This document shows positions 13,726 to 22,623 of a DNA stretch of 25,704 bases, one piece after another. Source of the DNA: Firmicutes bacterium UBA5389 (GTDB taxonomy: Bacteria; Bacillota; DTU025); assembly GCA_002409965.1 (NCBI GenBank), contig DHON01000043.1:28571-54274 (forward strand), read 5' to 3'. Position 1 is the stretch's first letter; the number at the start of each line of letters is the position of its first letter. The notes under the pieces were generated by a model. That model ran no database searches. It was not told the DNA's origin and worked only from the letters and a program-made list of their open reading frames with translations. Position numbers and translations under genes: made by a program.

Positions 13726-16569
13726 CTATTTGGCGTCCATCCACGTCTTTCCGATTGCTACATCAACTTTCAGAGGCACTGCAACCTGCACCGACTCGCT
13801 CATCTCCCCGGCGACCAGGGTTGCCACGGCTTCGGCCTCGTCAGCAGGGGCTTCGAGCACCAACTCGTCATGAACCTGCAACAGAAGCCGCGCTCGATAG
13901 CCTTCTTGCCTCAATCGCGCATGTACATTCACCATTGCCCGCTTGATGATGTCGGCAGCCGAACCCTGAATCGGCGTGTTCATCGCCACCCGCTCTGCGA
14001 ACTTGCGCACGGGAAAAGACGGGCTGGATAGCTCGGGCAGAAGCCGTCTGCGGTTCATGAGAGTCGTCACGTAGCCGTCCATCTTGGCCTGGGCCACGAT
14101 GGAATCCATGTAGCTTCGCACTCCGCTGTATCTTTCGAAATACCTCTCGATGAATTCCTTGGCCTCGGCCGGCTTCACCCCGATGTTTCTCGCCAGGCCG
14201 TAGTCGCTGATGCCGTACACAATTCCGAAATTGGCCGCCTTGGCCCGCGACCTCATCTCCGGCGTGACCTCCGCGAAATCCACCCCGAACACCTCGGCCG
14301 CGGTGCGCCTGTGGATGTCCTCGTCCCTCAAGAAAGATTGTATGAGCGTTGCGTCCTGAGATATGTGCGCAAGCACTCGGAGTTCTATCTGAGAATAGTC
14401 GGCGCTGATGATCGCCCACCCATCTGTACCCGGGATGAAGACGTCTCTGATCTTGCGTCCTTCCTCGGTGCGCACGGGGATGTTCTGAAGGTTGGGGTCC
14501 GTGCTAGACAGCCTGCCCGTGGCGGTGACGGTCTGGTTGAAGGTAGTGTGGATACGCCCCGTCCGGGGGTTGATCAACTCCGGCAGCGCGTCCACGTATG
14601 TGGACTTGAGCTTGGATATCCCCCGGTATTCCAGCACTTTCGCAACAACGGGGTGCAGCTCGGCAAGGGCCTCGAGCACCTCGGCATCGGTAGAGTAGCC
14701 GGTCTTGGTCTTCTTGACAGGGGGCAGGCCCAGCCGCTCAAACAGCACTTGGCCAAGCTGTTTCGTGGAGTTGATGTTGAACTCCTCGCCCGCATGCCGG
14801 TAGATCTCGGCCACGAGCCCATCCAGAGCGGAGTCCATCTCCCGCGACAGCTCGCGCAGGCGAGTTGCGTCCACCCGGACTCCCGTCATCTCCATGTCGG
14901 CCAGCACCATCGTGAGGGGCATCTCTATCTCGCGGTAGAGACGGTCCATGCCGTAGGAGGAGACTGAAGCCAGCAGTGTCGCTTCAAGCTCCGGCATGAT
15001 CTTCAGGCACGCGGCGCACATCTGGGCGATGGCCTCGGAGCTCGGGCACGCCTCCGGATCCCGCGCGCGCTTGGCCTCCTGCTGCATGGCCTCGCGAACC
15101 TTGGGAACCGACGCTCCCTTCCACCTTTCAGCCAGATCGCACAGTTCGGCGTTGGGAGCGGCCGGATCGACCAGGTATGCCGCGATCATGCTGTCAAAGG
15201 AGACCCCGTCAAGTTCGCAGCCGATCGAGCGAAGCAGGATGGTCTTCTCCTTCACGTCGTGGCAGCTCTTCTCAACGGCGGCATCGGCAAACACCGGCCC
15301 CAGCGCGCCGGCTGCCGCGTCTGGGCTCAGGCAACCCGCGCAAGTCGCCTCTCCGCCCTTTCCAAGCGGAACGTAGGCCGAAACGCCGGCGGCCTCGAAG
15401 GCCAGCCCGACCAGGCGAGCGGTCATCGTCCGCGCCCCTACGCTGACGATGTCGAATGCGAACCGCCCAGCCCGCCGCAGACGCGCGGCAAGCTCCTCCA
15501 CATCTTCCACGGAGGTCGCCATCTCCACGTTGGCCCCGCCGATTGCTGAGGCGCCGTCAATCGCGCTTCCCCGCTCACTCCCCTGCGCCGCGGCTCCGGA
15601 GGGTGCCGCACCGAACAGGCTGGCCTGCCCGGCGCCGCCATCTCGGGTTGTGTCCGCCCCAGCACTGGTCCCGGCGCCTCCCGCGGCCCCGGCAAGCCCC
15701 AGCCTCGACAGAAGCATGCGAAAGCCCTGTCTGCGGAGGAAGTCGGCGAGAAGGTCCGGATCTCGCTGGACCGCACAGCATTGCTCCAGGTCGACGCCGA
15801 CTGGAGCGTTCCGGTCGATAGTGGCCAGATGCTTGCTGGCCATGGCCTGCTCGGCGTTTTCCAGCAAGGCGTTCTTCAATCTCTCCCGCTTTACAGAATG
15901 CGCGGCGGCCAGCACTTCCTCAACAGAGCCGATCTCAGTCACGAGGCGCATGGCTGTCTTCTCGCCCACTCCAGGCACGCCCGGGATGTTGTCGGACACA
16001 TCGCCCATCAGTCCCTTGAAATCCGGTATCAGTTCAGGCCCGAACCCGTATTTCGCGCGCACTTCTTCGGGGCCGTACTCATCGAATTCGGTTATGCCGC
16101 GCCTCGTGAGCACCACCCGAACGCGGTCGGAGATCAGCTGCAGAGCATCGCGGTCGCCCGTTACGATAAGCGCCTCATCCCCAGCCTCGTCCGCCATGCG
16201 CGACAGGGTGCCGATGACATCATCGGCCTCCCAGCCGTCCAGCTCGACCACGGAGAAACCGAAAGCCCTGGCCGCCTCGCGCACTATCGGCATCTGAGCC
16301 CTGAGCGATTCGTCCATCGGCTTTCTGGTCGCCTTGTAATCCTCGTATTCCTTATGCCTGAAGGTGGGCGACGGCCTGTCGAAGGCGCAGATCCCCACGT
16401 CCGGCTGCTCCTGCTCCAAGAGCTTGGCCATCATGTTGCAGAACCCCAGCACCGCGTTGGTGGGCGTGCCATCGGCCCGGGTGAGTGTGGAAGGCAGGGC
16501 ATGGAAAGCCCTGTGGGCCAAGCTGTGGCCGTCTATGATCAGGATCTTGCGCGCCTTTCGTTCCGACAA
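13726..16569 (-). CDS. polA: DNA polymerase I with inactive proofreading domain
   Basis: 947-residue family A polymerase for repair and Okazaki-fragment processing. Residues 1-290 are the 5' nuclease (IIDGHSLAHRAFHAL, GWEADDVIGTL, VTGDRDALQL, GLMGDVSDNIPGVPGVGEKTA). Residues 291-348 form an Ala/Gly/Ser-rich linker. Residues 350-530 match the 3'-5' exonuclease fold, but the Exo I motif DxE reads D373-I-V375 and the other motifs are degenerate, so proofreading should be absent, as in Bacillus and Thermus Pol I. Residues 545-947 are the polymerase: motif A DYSQIELR (D724), motif B RSRAKAANFGIVYG (about 773-786), motif C QVHDELVL (D901). The start is TTG 16569 behind a GGGAGAGCGG region. It is divergent from the SLH gene. 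Confidence 0.96.
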   Translation of the reverse strand: MSERKARKILIIDGHSLAHRAFHALPSTLTRADGTPTNAVLGFCNMMAKLLEQEQPDVGICAFDRPSPTFRHKEYEDYKATRKPMDESLRAQMPIVREAARAFGFSVVELDGWEADDVIGTLSRMADEAGDEALIVTGDRDALQLISDRVRVVLTRRGITEFDEYGPEEVRAKYGFGPELIPDFKGLMGDVSDNIPGVPGVGEKTAMRLVTEIGSVEEVLAAAHSVKRERLKNALLENAEQAMASKHLATIDRNAPVGVDLEQCCAVQRDPDLLADFLRRQGFRMLLSRLGLAGAAGGAGTSAGADTTRDGGAGQASLFGAAPSGAAAQGSERGSAIDGASAIGGANVEMATSVEDVEELAARLRRAGRFAFDIVSVGARTMTARLVGLAFEAAGVSAYVPLGKGGEATCAGCLSPDAAAGALGPVFADAAVEKSCHDVKEKTILLRSIGCELDGVSFDSMIAAYLVDPAAPNAELCDLAERWKGASVPKVREAMQQEAKRARDPEACPSSEAIAQMCAACLKIMPELEATLLASVSSYGMDRLYREIEMPLTMVLADMEMTGVRVDATRLRELSREMDSALDGLVAEIYRHAGEEFNINSTKQLGQVLFERLGLPPVKKTKTGYSTDAEVLEALAELHPVVAKVLEYRGISKLKSTYVDALPELINPRTGRIHTTFNQTVTATGRLSSTDPNLQNIPVRTEEGRKIRDVFIPGTDGWAIISADYSQIELRVLAHISQDATLIQSFLRDEDIHRRTAAEVFGVDFAEVTPEMRSRAKAANFGIVYGISDYGLARNIGVKPAEAKEFIERYFERYSGVRSYMDSIVAQAKMDGYVTTLMNRRRLLPELSSPSFPVRKFAERVAMNTPIQGSAADIIKRAMVNVHARLRQEGYRARLLLQVHDELVLEAPADEAEAVATLVAGEMSESVQVAVPLKVDVAIGKTWMDAK

Positions 16570-16680
16570 ATCCGCTCTCCCTCTCCGGTCATACGTTCAT
16601 CTTAATGGTTTTCCACAACGGTCCCTGCAATCCCTGCTCGACCCTGACGTTCCACGACTTACTTGCAGGAACCGGCATAT

Positions 16681-16701
16681 GTATGGCGAAACGCACCATA
16701 C
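16681..16701. repeat. 6-bp inverted repeat in the polA/SLH divergent intergenic region
   Basis: GTATGG and CCATAC separated by nine nt, about 34 nt before the SLH start codon. It could be an operator or 5'-UTR stem. The 165-nt region shows no convincing promoter hexamers for either gene. Confidence 0.3.
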
Positions 16702-16734
16702 GCATGCTAAGCTGCTTTGAAGGGAGTTATGACA

Positions 16735-17958
16735 ATGTCTTCGAGTGTAGCTTCAGCTTCAAGGAAGCTGATTATAGCGCTTGCGCTTGCCGCAGTCCTG
16801 ATCCTGGGCATCGCGGCCGGCCCGTGCGCAGCCGCGACGCCGGACGCGTCCATGTCCGACATCTCCGGGCACTGGGCTGAAGCGGCCATCTCCACCTTGG
16901 TCAAGATGGGCGTAGTCGAAGGATACCCCGATGGGACATACCGCCCTGAAGGTCTTGTGAATCGGGCAGAGTTCGCCAAGATTGTGGCGCGCGCCTTCGG
17001 GTACGCTCCCACCGTGGATACGCGTTTCCGCGACATGGACGGCCACTGGGCCGAGCCTTTCGTGTCGGCTCTGGACGCGTCGCAGGTAGTCACGGGCTAC
17101 CCTGACGGCTCGTTCCGGCCGGCGCAGAATGTGTCGAGAGCCGAGATGGCGGCCATCCTGACGCGCGTCGCCCAGCTGGGCAAAGTGGGCGAAGCCGATG
17201 CCACGGCCTGGAACCCCAGTTTCCGCGATGTGGACTCGACTCACTGGGCATACAGGTACGTGGAAGTGGCCCGCCGCCTGGACATCATTCCGCTCCACTT
17301 CGGACTGGTGTTCGAGCCTGCCCGTCCGGCCACCAGGGCCGAGACCGCGCACATGGTCAATGCGCTGGCTCAAGCGCAATTCGCACGCGGGACCGTCAGC
17401 GGCGTCAGCAAGACCAATGAGACTATCAATATCAAGAACGCAGCCGGGACCGACCAGGTGGTACAGATCGATCCGGACACCGTGATATATAGGAACGGAG
17501 TTGTCGCCGATCTGGAGTCCGTACGTTCCAAGGACTCTGTGTATGCCGTTGGGACCAGCTACGGAGCGTCTCGCTTCGTGCTGGCTGAAGGCCAGGTCAC
17601 GCGGGAGGACATCACCCGGAAGGTGAGCGCCATAACAAAGGGCGTTGTCACGCCCGAGCAGGTGGACGCGATTTCCCGAGGCAAGTGGGACGAGGCGCGC
17701 AAAGGTATGAGCCCGGCGCTGGCAGGACGTCTTGTGGAAATGGGGCTAACCGACGACGAGGCCCAGGCCCTTTTGGGCCAGGACTGGGAAGCCCTGCCCG
17801 AGCTGGGGCAGAAGCGCCTGGCTCAGGCGCTTTCGGAGGAGATAGGAGTGTCTTCGGAGCTAATCGAATCGGTGATGCGCCGCGACTGGAAAGCCGCTCG
17901 CAGCTACGCTGAGCTGGAGGCGGCCCAGATCCTGCTGTCGCGATTCCTGGACATGTAG
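16735..17958 (+). CDS. Triple S-layer-homology (SLH) domain exported protein
   Basis: 407-residue exported protein. An N-terminal signal peptide (residues 11-34, LIIALALAAVLILGIAAG) is followed by three SLH domains: about 41-85 (ISGHWAEAAI, GYPDGTYRPEG, RAEF), 98-142 (MDGHWAEPFV, GYPDGSFRPA, RAEM) and 163-212 (STHWAYRYVEVA, FEPARPATRAE). SLH domains bind pyruvylated secondary cell-wall polymer and anchor proteins to the envelope. Residues 220-270 look like a small beta domain. The C-terminal 120 residues are helical, with recurring Trp-containing units (KWDEARK, DWEALPEL, DWKAARSY); I do not recognise this part. ATG 16735 is chosen because AAGGGAG is eight nt before it, while the in-frame codon at 16717 lacks an RBS. 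It is divergent from polA and reads toward the DUF4139 gene. Confidence 0.9.
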   Translation: MSSSVASASRKLIIALALAAVLILGIAAGPCAAATPDASMSDISGHWAEAAISTLVKMGVVEGYPDGTYRPEGLVNRAEFAKIVARAFGYAPTVDTRFRDMDGHWAEPFVSALDASQVVTGYPDGSFRPAQNVSRAEMAAILTRVAQLGKVGEADATAWNPSFRDVDSTHWAYRYVEVARRLDIIPLHFGLVFEPARPATRAETAHMVNALAQAQFARGTVSGVSKTNETINIKNAAGTDQVVQIDPDTVIYRNGVVADLESVRSKDSVYAVGTSYGASRFVLAEGQVTREDITRKVSAITKGVVTPEQVDAISRGKWDEARKGMSPALAGRLVEMGLTDDEAQALLGQDWEALPELGQKRLAQALSEEIGVSSELIESVMRRDWKAARSYAELEAAQILLSRFLDM

Positions 17959-18001
17959 TTGTAATATGGGCCGACAGTAAGCAACTGCAGACTGATCAGT
18001 C

Positions 18002-18032
18002 GCCGCCGCGCTGGAACAAAAGGCGCGGCGGC
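18002..18032. terminator. 10-bp perfect hairpin after the SLH gene
   Basis: GCCGCCGCGC (18002-18011) pairs perfectly with GCGCGGCGGC (18023-18032) across an 11-nt loop, 44 nt after the SLH stop and 53 nt before the next start. ATCGTCTCT follows rather than a T-run, so termination may be weak; partial read-through or a stabilising stem are alternatives. Confidence 0.45.
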
Positions 18033-18084
18033 ATCGTCTCTACAAGTGCAAAATGCAGTCTCACTTTGGGGAGGGCGATACGAT

Positions 18085-19521
18085 ATGATCCATCGCCGCG
18101 TAAGTCTCATCGCAATACTGGCCTGCGCCGCCGCTCTGGCGGGCCTGGCCCTGGCCGCGCACGAGCCCGCGCCGGCTCTGGCGGCGAAAGGGGATGGACG
18201 GTCGGTGGAACTGACCATCTACAACTCCGATCTGGCACTTGTAAAGGAAAAGAGGGCCATGGAAATCCCGGAGGGGCTGTCTACTATCATGTTCCGCGAC
18301 ATCTCCGCGCGGATCAACCCGGCCACCGTGAGTTTCGCATCGCTCACCGCCCCCCAGGCGGTAAGGGTGCGCGAGCAGAACTTCGAGTACGACCTGGTTG
18401 AAGACGTGAAACTCATGCGCAAGTTCGTGGGCGAACAGATTACCGTGCGCACCAGAAGCGGTGAGGTCTTCACAGGCTACCTGCTCACCGGGGCGCGCGG
18501 ATCATCCGCCTCCAACATCGTACTGTCCTCCGGGCCCGATGGCACAGGGAAGGTGTCCACCGTCTACCTCGCCGACATCCAGTCGGTGCAGTATCCGAGC
18601 CTCCCTGAGGGACTCATCACCCGACCCACTCTCGCGTGGCTCACGTCCAACACGTCCGGCGCCACCGCCCACGATGTACTGGTGACCTACCTCACCGGCG
18701 GGCTGTCGTGGGCTGCCGACTACGTGGCGGTCATCGGCCCGAATGACGATGTCATCGACCTGCGCGGATGGGTCACCGTCACCAACGAATCCGGCGCAGT
18801 GTACAAAGACGCAAAGCTGAAACTGGTGGCGGGAGATGTCCATCAGGTGCAGGACCAGATGTACGGTGTGGTCAGAGCCGCTGGAGCGAAGAGCGTCATG
18901 CTCGAAGATGGTGCGCCCTTTGAGGAAAAGGCTTTCTACGATTACCATCTGTACACGTTGCAGTACCCTACGACCCTCAAGGAAAACCAGGTGAAACAGA
19001 TCGAGCTCCTAGCTGCCGACGAGGTTCCGGCTAAGAAGCTCCTCGTCTATGACGGAGCGCAGTTCGGGACGAAGGTCAACTCCATACTGGAGTTTTGGAA
19101 CAAGAAAGACGGAAACCTGGGGATGCCGCTGCCCAAGGGGGTTGTGCGCGTCAGCAAGATGGACACCGATGGCTCTTTGGAGTTCATCGGCGAAGACAGA
19201 ATTGACCACACTCCCAAGGACGAGAAGGTCCGCATCACGCTAGGGTCGGCCTTCGACATCGTGGGAGCGCGCACTCAAGTTTCGACCAAGCGCATCTCCG
19301 ACAGAGTGCGCGAGGAAACCTGGAAGGTCGAAGTGCGCAATCACAAGGACGAACCGGTGGAAGTCACGGTGCTTGAGCGCATGTGGGGCGCCGTGCAGTG
19401 GGAGATCACGACATCATCCGCCACGTGGAGCAGACTTGATTCCAGGACAGCTGAATTCCCGACAAAAGTCGCTGCAGGCGGCACAGCCACGATAACCTAC
19501 ACTGTGAGGTACTCATATTAG
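18085..19521 (+). CDS. DUF4139 domain-containing exported protein
   Basis: 478 residues. The N-terminal signal peptide (SLIAILACAAALAGLALAA) is cleaved probably near APALA. The mature protein starts with VELTIYNSDLALVKEKR, the characteristic opening of DUF4139-type proteins. Its body has the signature LSWAADYVAVIG, DLRGWVTVTNESG and YKDAKLKLVAGDVHQV, then a second beta-rich half with NHKDEPVEVTVLER and a terminal TITYTVRYSY. DUF4139 proteins are exported beta-sandwich proteins without an established biochemical role. ATG 18085 is used because GGGGAGG lies 10 nt upstream; the in-frame codon at 18046 is before the RBS. It follows the SLH gene with a hairpin between and ends at a strong terminator. 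The pairing with an SLH protein suggests an envelope role. Confidence 0.85.
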   Translation: MIHRRVSLIAILACAAALAGLALAAHEPAPALAAKGDGRSVELTIYNSDLALVKEKRAMEIPEGLSTIMFRDISARINPATVSFASLTAPQAVRVREQNFEYDLVEDVKLMRKFVGEQITVRTRSGEVFTGYLLTGARGSSASNIVLSSGPDGTGKVSTVYLADIQSVQYPSLPEGLITRPTLAWLTSNTSGATAHDVLVTYLTGGLSWAADYVAVIGPNDDVIDLRGWVTVTNESGAVYKDAKLKLVAGDVHQVQDQMYGVVRAAGAKSVMLEDGAPFEEKAFYDYHLYTLQYPTTLKENQVKQIELLAADEVPAKKLLVYDGAQFGTKVNSILEFWNKKDGNLGMPLPKGVVRVSKMDTDGSLEFIGEDRIDHTPKDEKVRITLGSAFDIVGARTQVSTKRISDRVREETWKVEVRNHKDEPVEVTVLERMWGAVQWEITTSSATWSRLDSRTAEFPTKVAAGGTATITYTVRYSY

Positions 19522-19575
19522 TCTCGTCTCCGGAGAAGCAATGCCAGAGCGAACCGTACCAGTACCACCCCCCGA

Positions 19576-19616
19576 GTCAGGGCCGCCGACCAACCCGGCG
19601 GCCCTGACCTTTTCTG
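19576..19616 (+). terminator. Strong Rho-independent terminator after the DUF4139 gene
   Basis: GTCAGGGCCGCCG (19576-19588) pairs perfectly over 13 bp with 19596-19608; the loop is ACCAACC. CTTTTCT follows. It separates the SLH/DUF4139 unit from nrdJ. Confidence 0.9.
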
Positions 19617-19748
19617 AGATCTCCCGCCCTGCAATAGGCCGCAGCTAATGACCTTCCTGCGAAGATCATACCCCCTTTTACCAGCTGTTTTGCGAACCTG
19701 GCAAAGGCTATCGCGGCTGCCGACAACCGCGCACGCCGTACATTTTCG

Positions 19749-19757
19749 TGGTATGAT
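19749..19757 (+). promoter_or_regulatory. Possible extended -10 promoter of nrdJ
   Basis: TGGTATGAT, that is TGn plus TATGAT, lies 52 nt before the nrdJ ATG and downstream of the terminator. No good -35 is found. I see no B12-box-like riboswitch consensus in the 193 nt between the terminator and nrdJ. Confidence 0.4.
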
Positions 19758-19809
19758 AGTGATACTTGGCCGAGCGAACACGTTTTCGCATGAGACGGGA
19801 GGCAGTGCA

Positions 19810-22515
19810 ATGATCCCCATTCCGGACTCTGTTCTAGAACGCAAGATGTCGCTTACTCCTGAAGCGATCACCATTCTTGAAAGCAGATACCTGCTGAAGG
19901 ACAAGGAAGGCAACATCATTGAAACCCCGGAGCAGATGTGCCTCCGGTTGGCCCGAGAGGCCGCGCGAGCCGGAGTCCGGTACGAGGGAACCCGCGATGC
20001 TGAGGACGAACGCATTCGTCTTTTCTACTGGCTGTTGGTGGACGGGCTCTTTTCGCCCAACTCCCCCACATGGATGAACGCGGGCACCGCGAACTCGCAG
20101 AACGCAGCCTGTTTCGTGCTGCCGGTGGAAGACTCGCTGCCCCAGATCTTCGACGCAGTGCGGGGCGCCGCCCTCATCCATCAGTCCGGCGGTGGAACAG
20201 GGTTCGACTTTTCGAGCCTCCGGCCCAAAGGCGACGTCGTGCGCTCCACGGGCGGCGTTGCATCCGGTCCGGTATCATTCATGTCGGTCTTCAACGCGGC
20301 CACTGAAACCATCAAGCAAGGCGGTAAGCGACGCGGCGCCAATATAGGCATACTCCGCGTGGACCACCCGGATATCGAGAGTTTCATCACATGTAAGGAA
20401 GACAACGCGGCACTCTCCAACTTCAACATCTCGGTGGGCATCACCGACAGCTTCATGCAGGCGGTGGAGGACGATGCCGACTACGAGCTGATAAACCCGC
20501 GTTCGAAGCAGGCATCGGGGGTAAGGCGCGCCCGCGATATATTCACTAAGATAGTCAACCACGCGTGGCGAAACGGCGAACCGGGCGTGGTCTTCCTCGA
20601 CAGGCTGCAGGAGAGCAACCCCACTCCCGCCCTGGGGCACATCACGGCCACCAACCCCTGCGGCGAACAGCCCCTGCTGCCATATGAAGCCTGTCACCTG
20701 GGCAGTGTCAGCCTGCAGCGCATGTACAGAGAGGAACCTCTGTCAGATGACCAGCTCCTGCAGGAGCTCTCGCCAAGCGGCAGCTTCACGGAGGTGTGCC
20801 GCAACGTGCTCGCGGCTGAGATACGCCGCATAGACTGGGCCCTGCTCCGCACGGTGGTTCACGGGGCAGTCGACTTTCTGGACTCAATCATCGACGTCAG
20901 CGAGTACCCCCTGCCGGAGATAGGCCAGATGGTCCGAAGAACACGCAAGATCGGGCTGGGCTTCATGGGATTGGCCGACCTGTTCATCCTGCTCGGAGTG
21001 GCGTTCGCATCGGAGAAGGCCGAGCTTCTGTCGGAAGTGGTGTCCAGGTTCATCACATGCGAAGCCCGGCTCAAGTCGGAGCAGATGGCCGCGGAACGCG
21101 GTTCCTTCCCGGCTTTCGCCGAAAGCCGGTATGCCGAGATGGGCGAGCCGCCTCTGCGGAACGCCACAGTAACCACGGTTGCACCCACCGGCACCATCAG
21201 CATGGTAGCCAACGCCTCATCAGGATGCGAACCCCTCTTCGGAGTGGCGTTCACCAAAGTGAACGTGCTGGGCGGCAAATCCCTCACCCAGGTGAACTCG
21301 CTGTTCCTGAAGGACGCAAAGAGGCGCGGCGTCTACTCTGAAGAGCTAATGGAGAGAATCGCCGAAAACGGCGGTTCGCTTTCGGGCATCGAAGGGATTC
21401 CCGATGACATGGCCGCTCTCTACCGCACGGCGCTTGAGATTCCCTGGGAGTGGCACGTCCGCATCCAGGCCGCAGTGCAGCGCGGCATCGACAACGCCGT
21501 ATCGAAGACGATCAACCTCCCGGGCGATGCCTCTCCCGACGATGTGCGCGCCGCTCTCACACTTGCGCACAGGCTTCGCTGCAAGGGCATCACCGTCTAC
21601 AGATCGGGCAGCCGTGAGGTGGAGGTCATATCCACAAAGGCCAAGGCAGGGGGGGCAGAGGCAGGCGCAGGCGCGGCGGACGGCGCGACCCGATCCGGCC
21701 TAGACGACCTGTGTGAGCCGCCCACTCCCCGGGGAAGGAAGCCATACACAGTCGACGACACCCTCTGGGGCAGACTGCAGCCTATCGACAGGCCGGAAAC
21801 CTTATGCGGGATCACGAAGCGTATAGCTACGCCTTCGGGCACGCTCTGGTCCACCCTGAATCTCTACGACCAGCGGCCATTCGAGATGTTCTGCCAGATA
21901 GGCAGGGCCGGCACCGACATATACGCGTTCACGGAGAGCATTGCGCGCCTCATCTCGCTGGCGCTGCGCGCCGGAGTCGATCCGAGCGAGATCGCGCGCC
22001 AGTTGCGCGGAATCGGCGGGTCCGGCCAGGTGGGCTTCGGCCCGAACAAGGTGCTCTCGGTGCCCGATGCCATCGGTCGCATGCTCGAGCAGACCATACA
22101 GGCGCGCTACGCCGGCGCCGAATGGGCCACCCCGCCGCAGCGCGGCATAGCCGGGCAATCGGGCAACAACGGCGACTCGGACGCCGCCCAGCCGCCTACC
22201 CTTGGCGATGCGCTCCTTGCCCTCTCCGGCGATGTTTCTGCAGTTCAGGCCACCCTGCTCTTCGTAGACGAAAGCAACGGGAACGGCGGCGGCCACGCCA
22301 ACGACAGCAGCCGCGCCAACGACAGCGCCGAGGAACAGGAGGCAGCGAGCGCCGAAGTAAGTGAGGAATCGGATGGAAGCGGGCATACGCAGGACGACAC
22401 TGGCTCCGCCAAGAAGGCCGCTCGTTACGACATCTGCCCCCAGTGCGGCAACTACTCATTGATATACGCCTCTGGGTGCAGCGAGTGCCGTCTGTGCGGA
22501 TACAGCGCGTGCTGA
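19810..22515 (+). CDS. nrdJ: Adenosylcobalamin-dependent (class II) ribonucleoside-diphosphate reductase
   Basis: Makes deoxyribonucleotides using a coenzyme-B12-derived thiyl radical, independent of oxygen. 901 residues. Key parts are SPTWMNAGTANSQNAACFVL (active-site Cys 101), SGGGTGFDFSSLRPKGD, the NPCGEQ catalytic motif (N282, C284, E286), and VAPTGTISMVANASSGCEPL. A TSCPD-type domain follows (VDDTLWGRLQPIDRPET, GTDIYAFTESIARLISLAL). An acidic, Gly/Asn/Ser-rich linker leads to a C-terminal zinc ribbon (ICPQCGNYS, CSECRLCGYSAC). ATG 19810 is preferred because GGGAGG sits seven nt upstream; the frame is open to 19648 but that start has no RBS. It stands as its own unit behind a terminator. 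Confidence 0.95.
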   Translation: MIPIPDSVLERKMSLTPEAITILESRYLLKDKEGNIIETPEQMCLRLAREAARAGVRYEGTRDAEDERIRLFYWLLVDGLFSPNSPTWMNAGTANSQNAACFVLPVEDSLPQIFDAVRGAALIHQSGGGTGFDFSSLRPKGDVVRSTGGVASGPVSFMSVFNAATETIKQGGKRRGANIGILRVDHPDIESFITCKEDNAALSNFNISVGITDSFMQAVEDDADYELINPRSKQASGVRRARDIFTKIVNHAWRNGEPGVVFLDRLQESNPTPALGHITATNPCGEQPLLPYEACHLGSVSLQRMYREEPLSDDQLLQELSPSGSFTEVCRNVLAAEIRRIDWALLRTVVHGAVDFLDSIIDVSEYPLPEIGQMVRRTRKIGLGFMGLADLFILLGVAFASEKAELLSEVVSRFITCEARLKSEQMAAERGSFPAFAESRYAEMGEPPLRNATVTTVAPTGTISMVANASSGCEPLFGVAFTKVNVLGGKSLTQVNSLFLKDAKRRGVYSEELMERIAENGGSLSGIEGIPDDMAALYRTALEIPWEWHVRIQAAVQRGIDNAVSKTINLPGDASPDDVRAALTLAHRLRCKGITVYRSGSREVEVISTKAKAGGAEAGAGAADGATRSGLDDLCEPPTPRGRKPYTVDDTLWGRLQPIDRPETLCGITKRIATPSGTLWSTLNLYDQRPFEMFCQIGRAGTDIYAFTESIARLISLALRAGVDPSEIARQLRGIGGSGQVGFGPNKVLSVPDAIGRMLEQTIQARYAGAEWATPPQRGIAGQSGNNGDSDAAQPPTLGDALLALSGDVSAVQATLLFVDESNGNGGGHANDSSRANDSAEEQEAASAEVSEESDGSGHTQDDTGSAKKAARYDICPQCGNYSLIYASGCSECRLCGYSAC

Positions 22516-22623
22516 AGTTGGGCGGTAGCCCACCGTGCTTTATGGCAACTAGTCTTCCGGGCACAATGCCCGAGATCGTACCATCGCATACGTTGTAGCA
22601 GACCAATACGGGAGTGATGACGT

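Noticed and set aside
15781..16605. 274-codon plus-strand open frame within polA
   Set aside because: Antisense to the 5' nuclease domain of polA, whose motifs are intact.
16735..16860. Lipoprotein signal in the SLH protein
   Set aside because: The Cys is preceded by AGP, which does not fit the lipobox; an ordinary signal peptide explains the region.
19617..19809. Cobalamin riboswitch upstream of nrdJ
   Set aside because: B12 dependence made this worth checking, but I see no B12-box-like consensus; a covariance search would be decisive.
20070..22386. Several frames inside nrdJ on both strands (for example 21802-22386 minus)
   Set aside because: All overlap a full-length NrdJ with intact motifs; they reflect GC-biased third positions.
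22585..22610. SigE/SigK-type promoter for the LysM gene
   Set aside because: CATACGTT resembles a mother-cell -10, but no matching -35 lies at the right distance.
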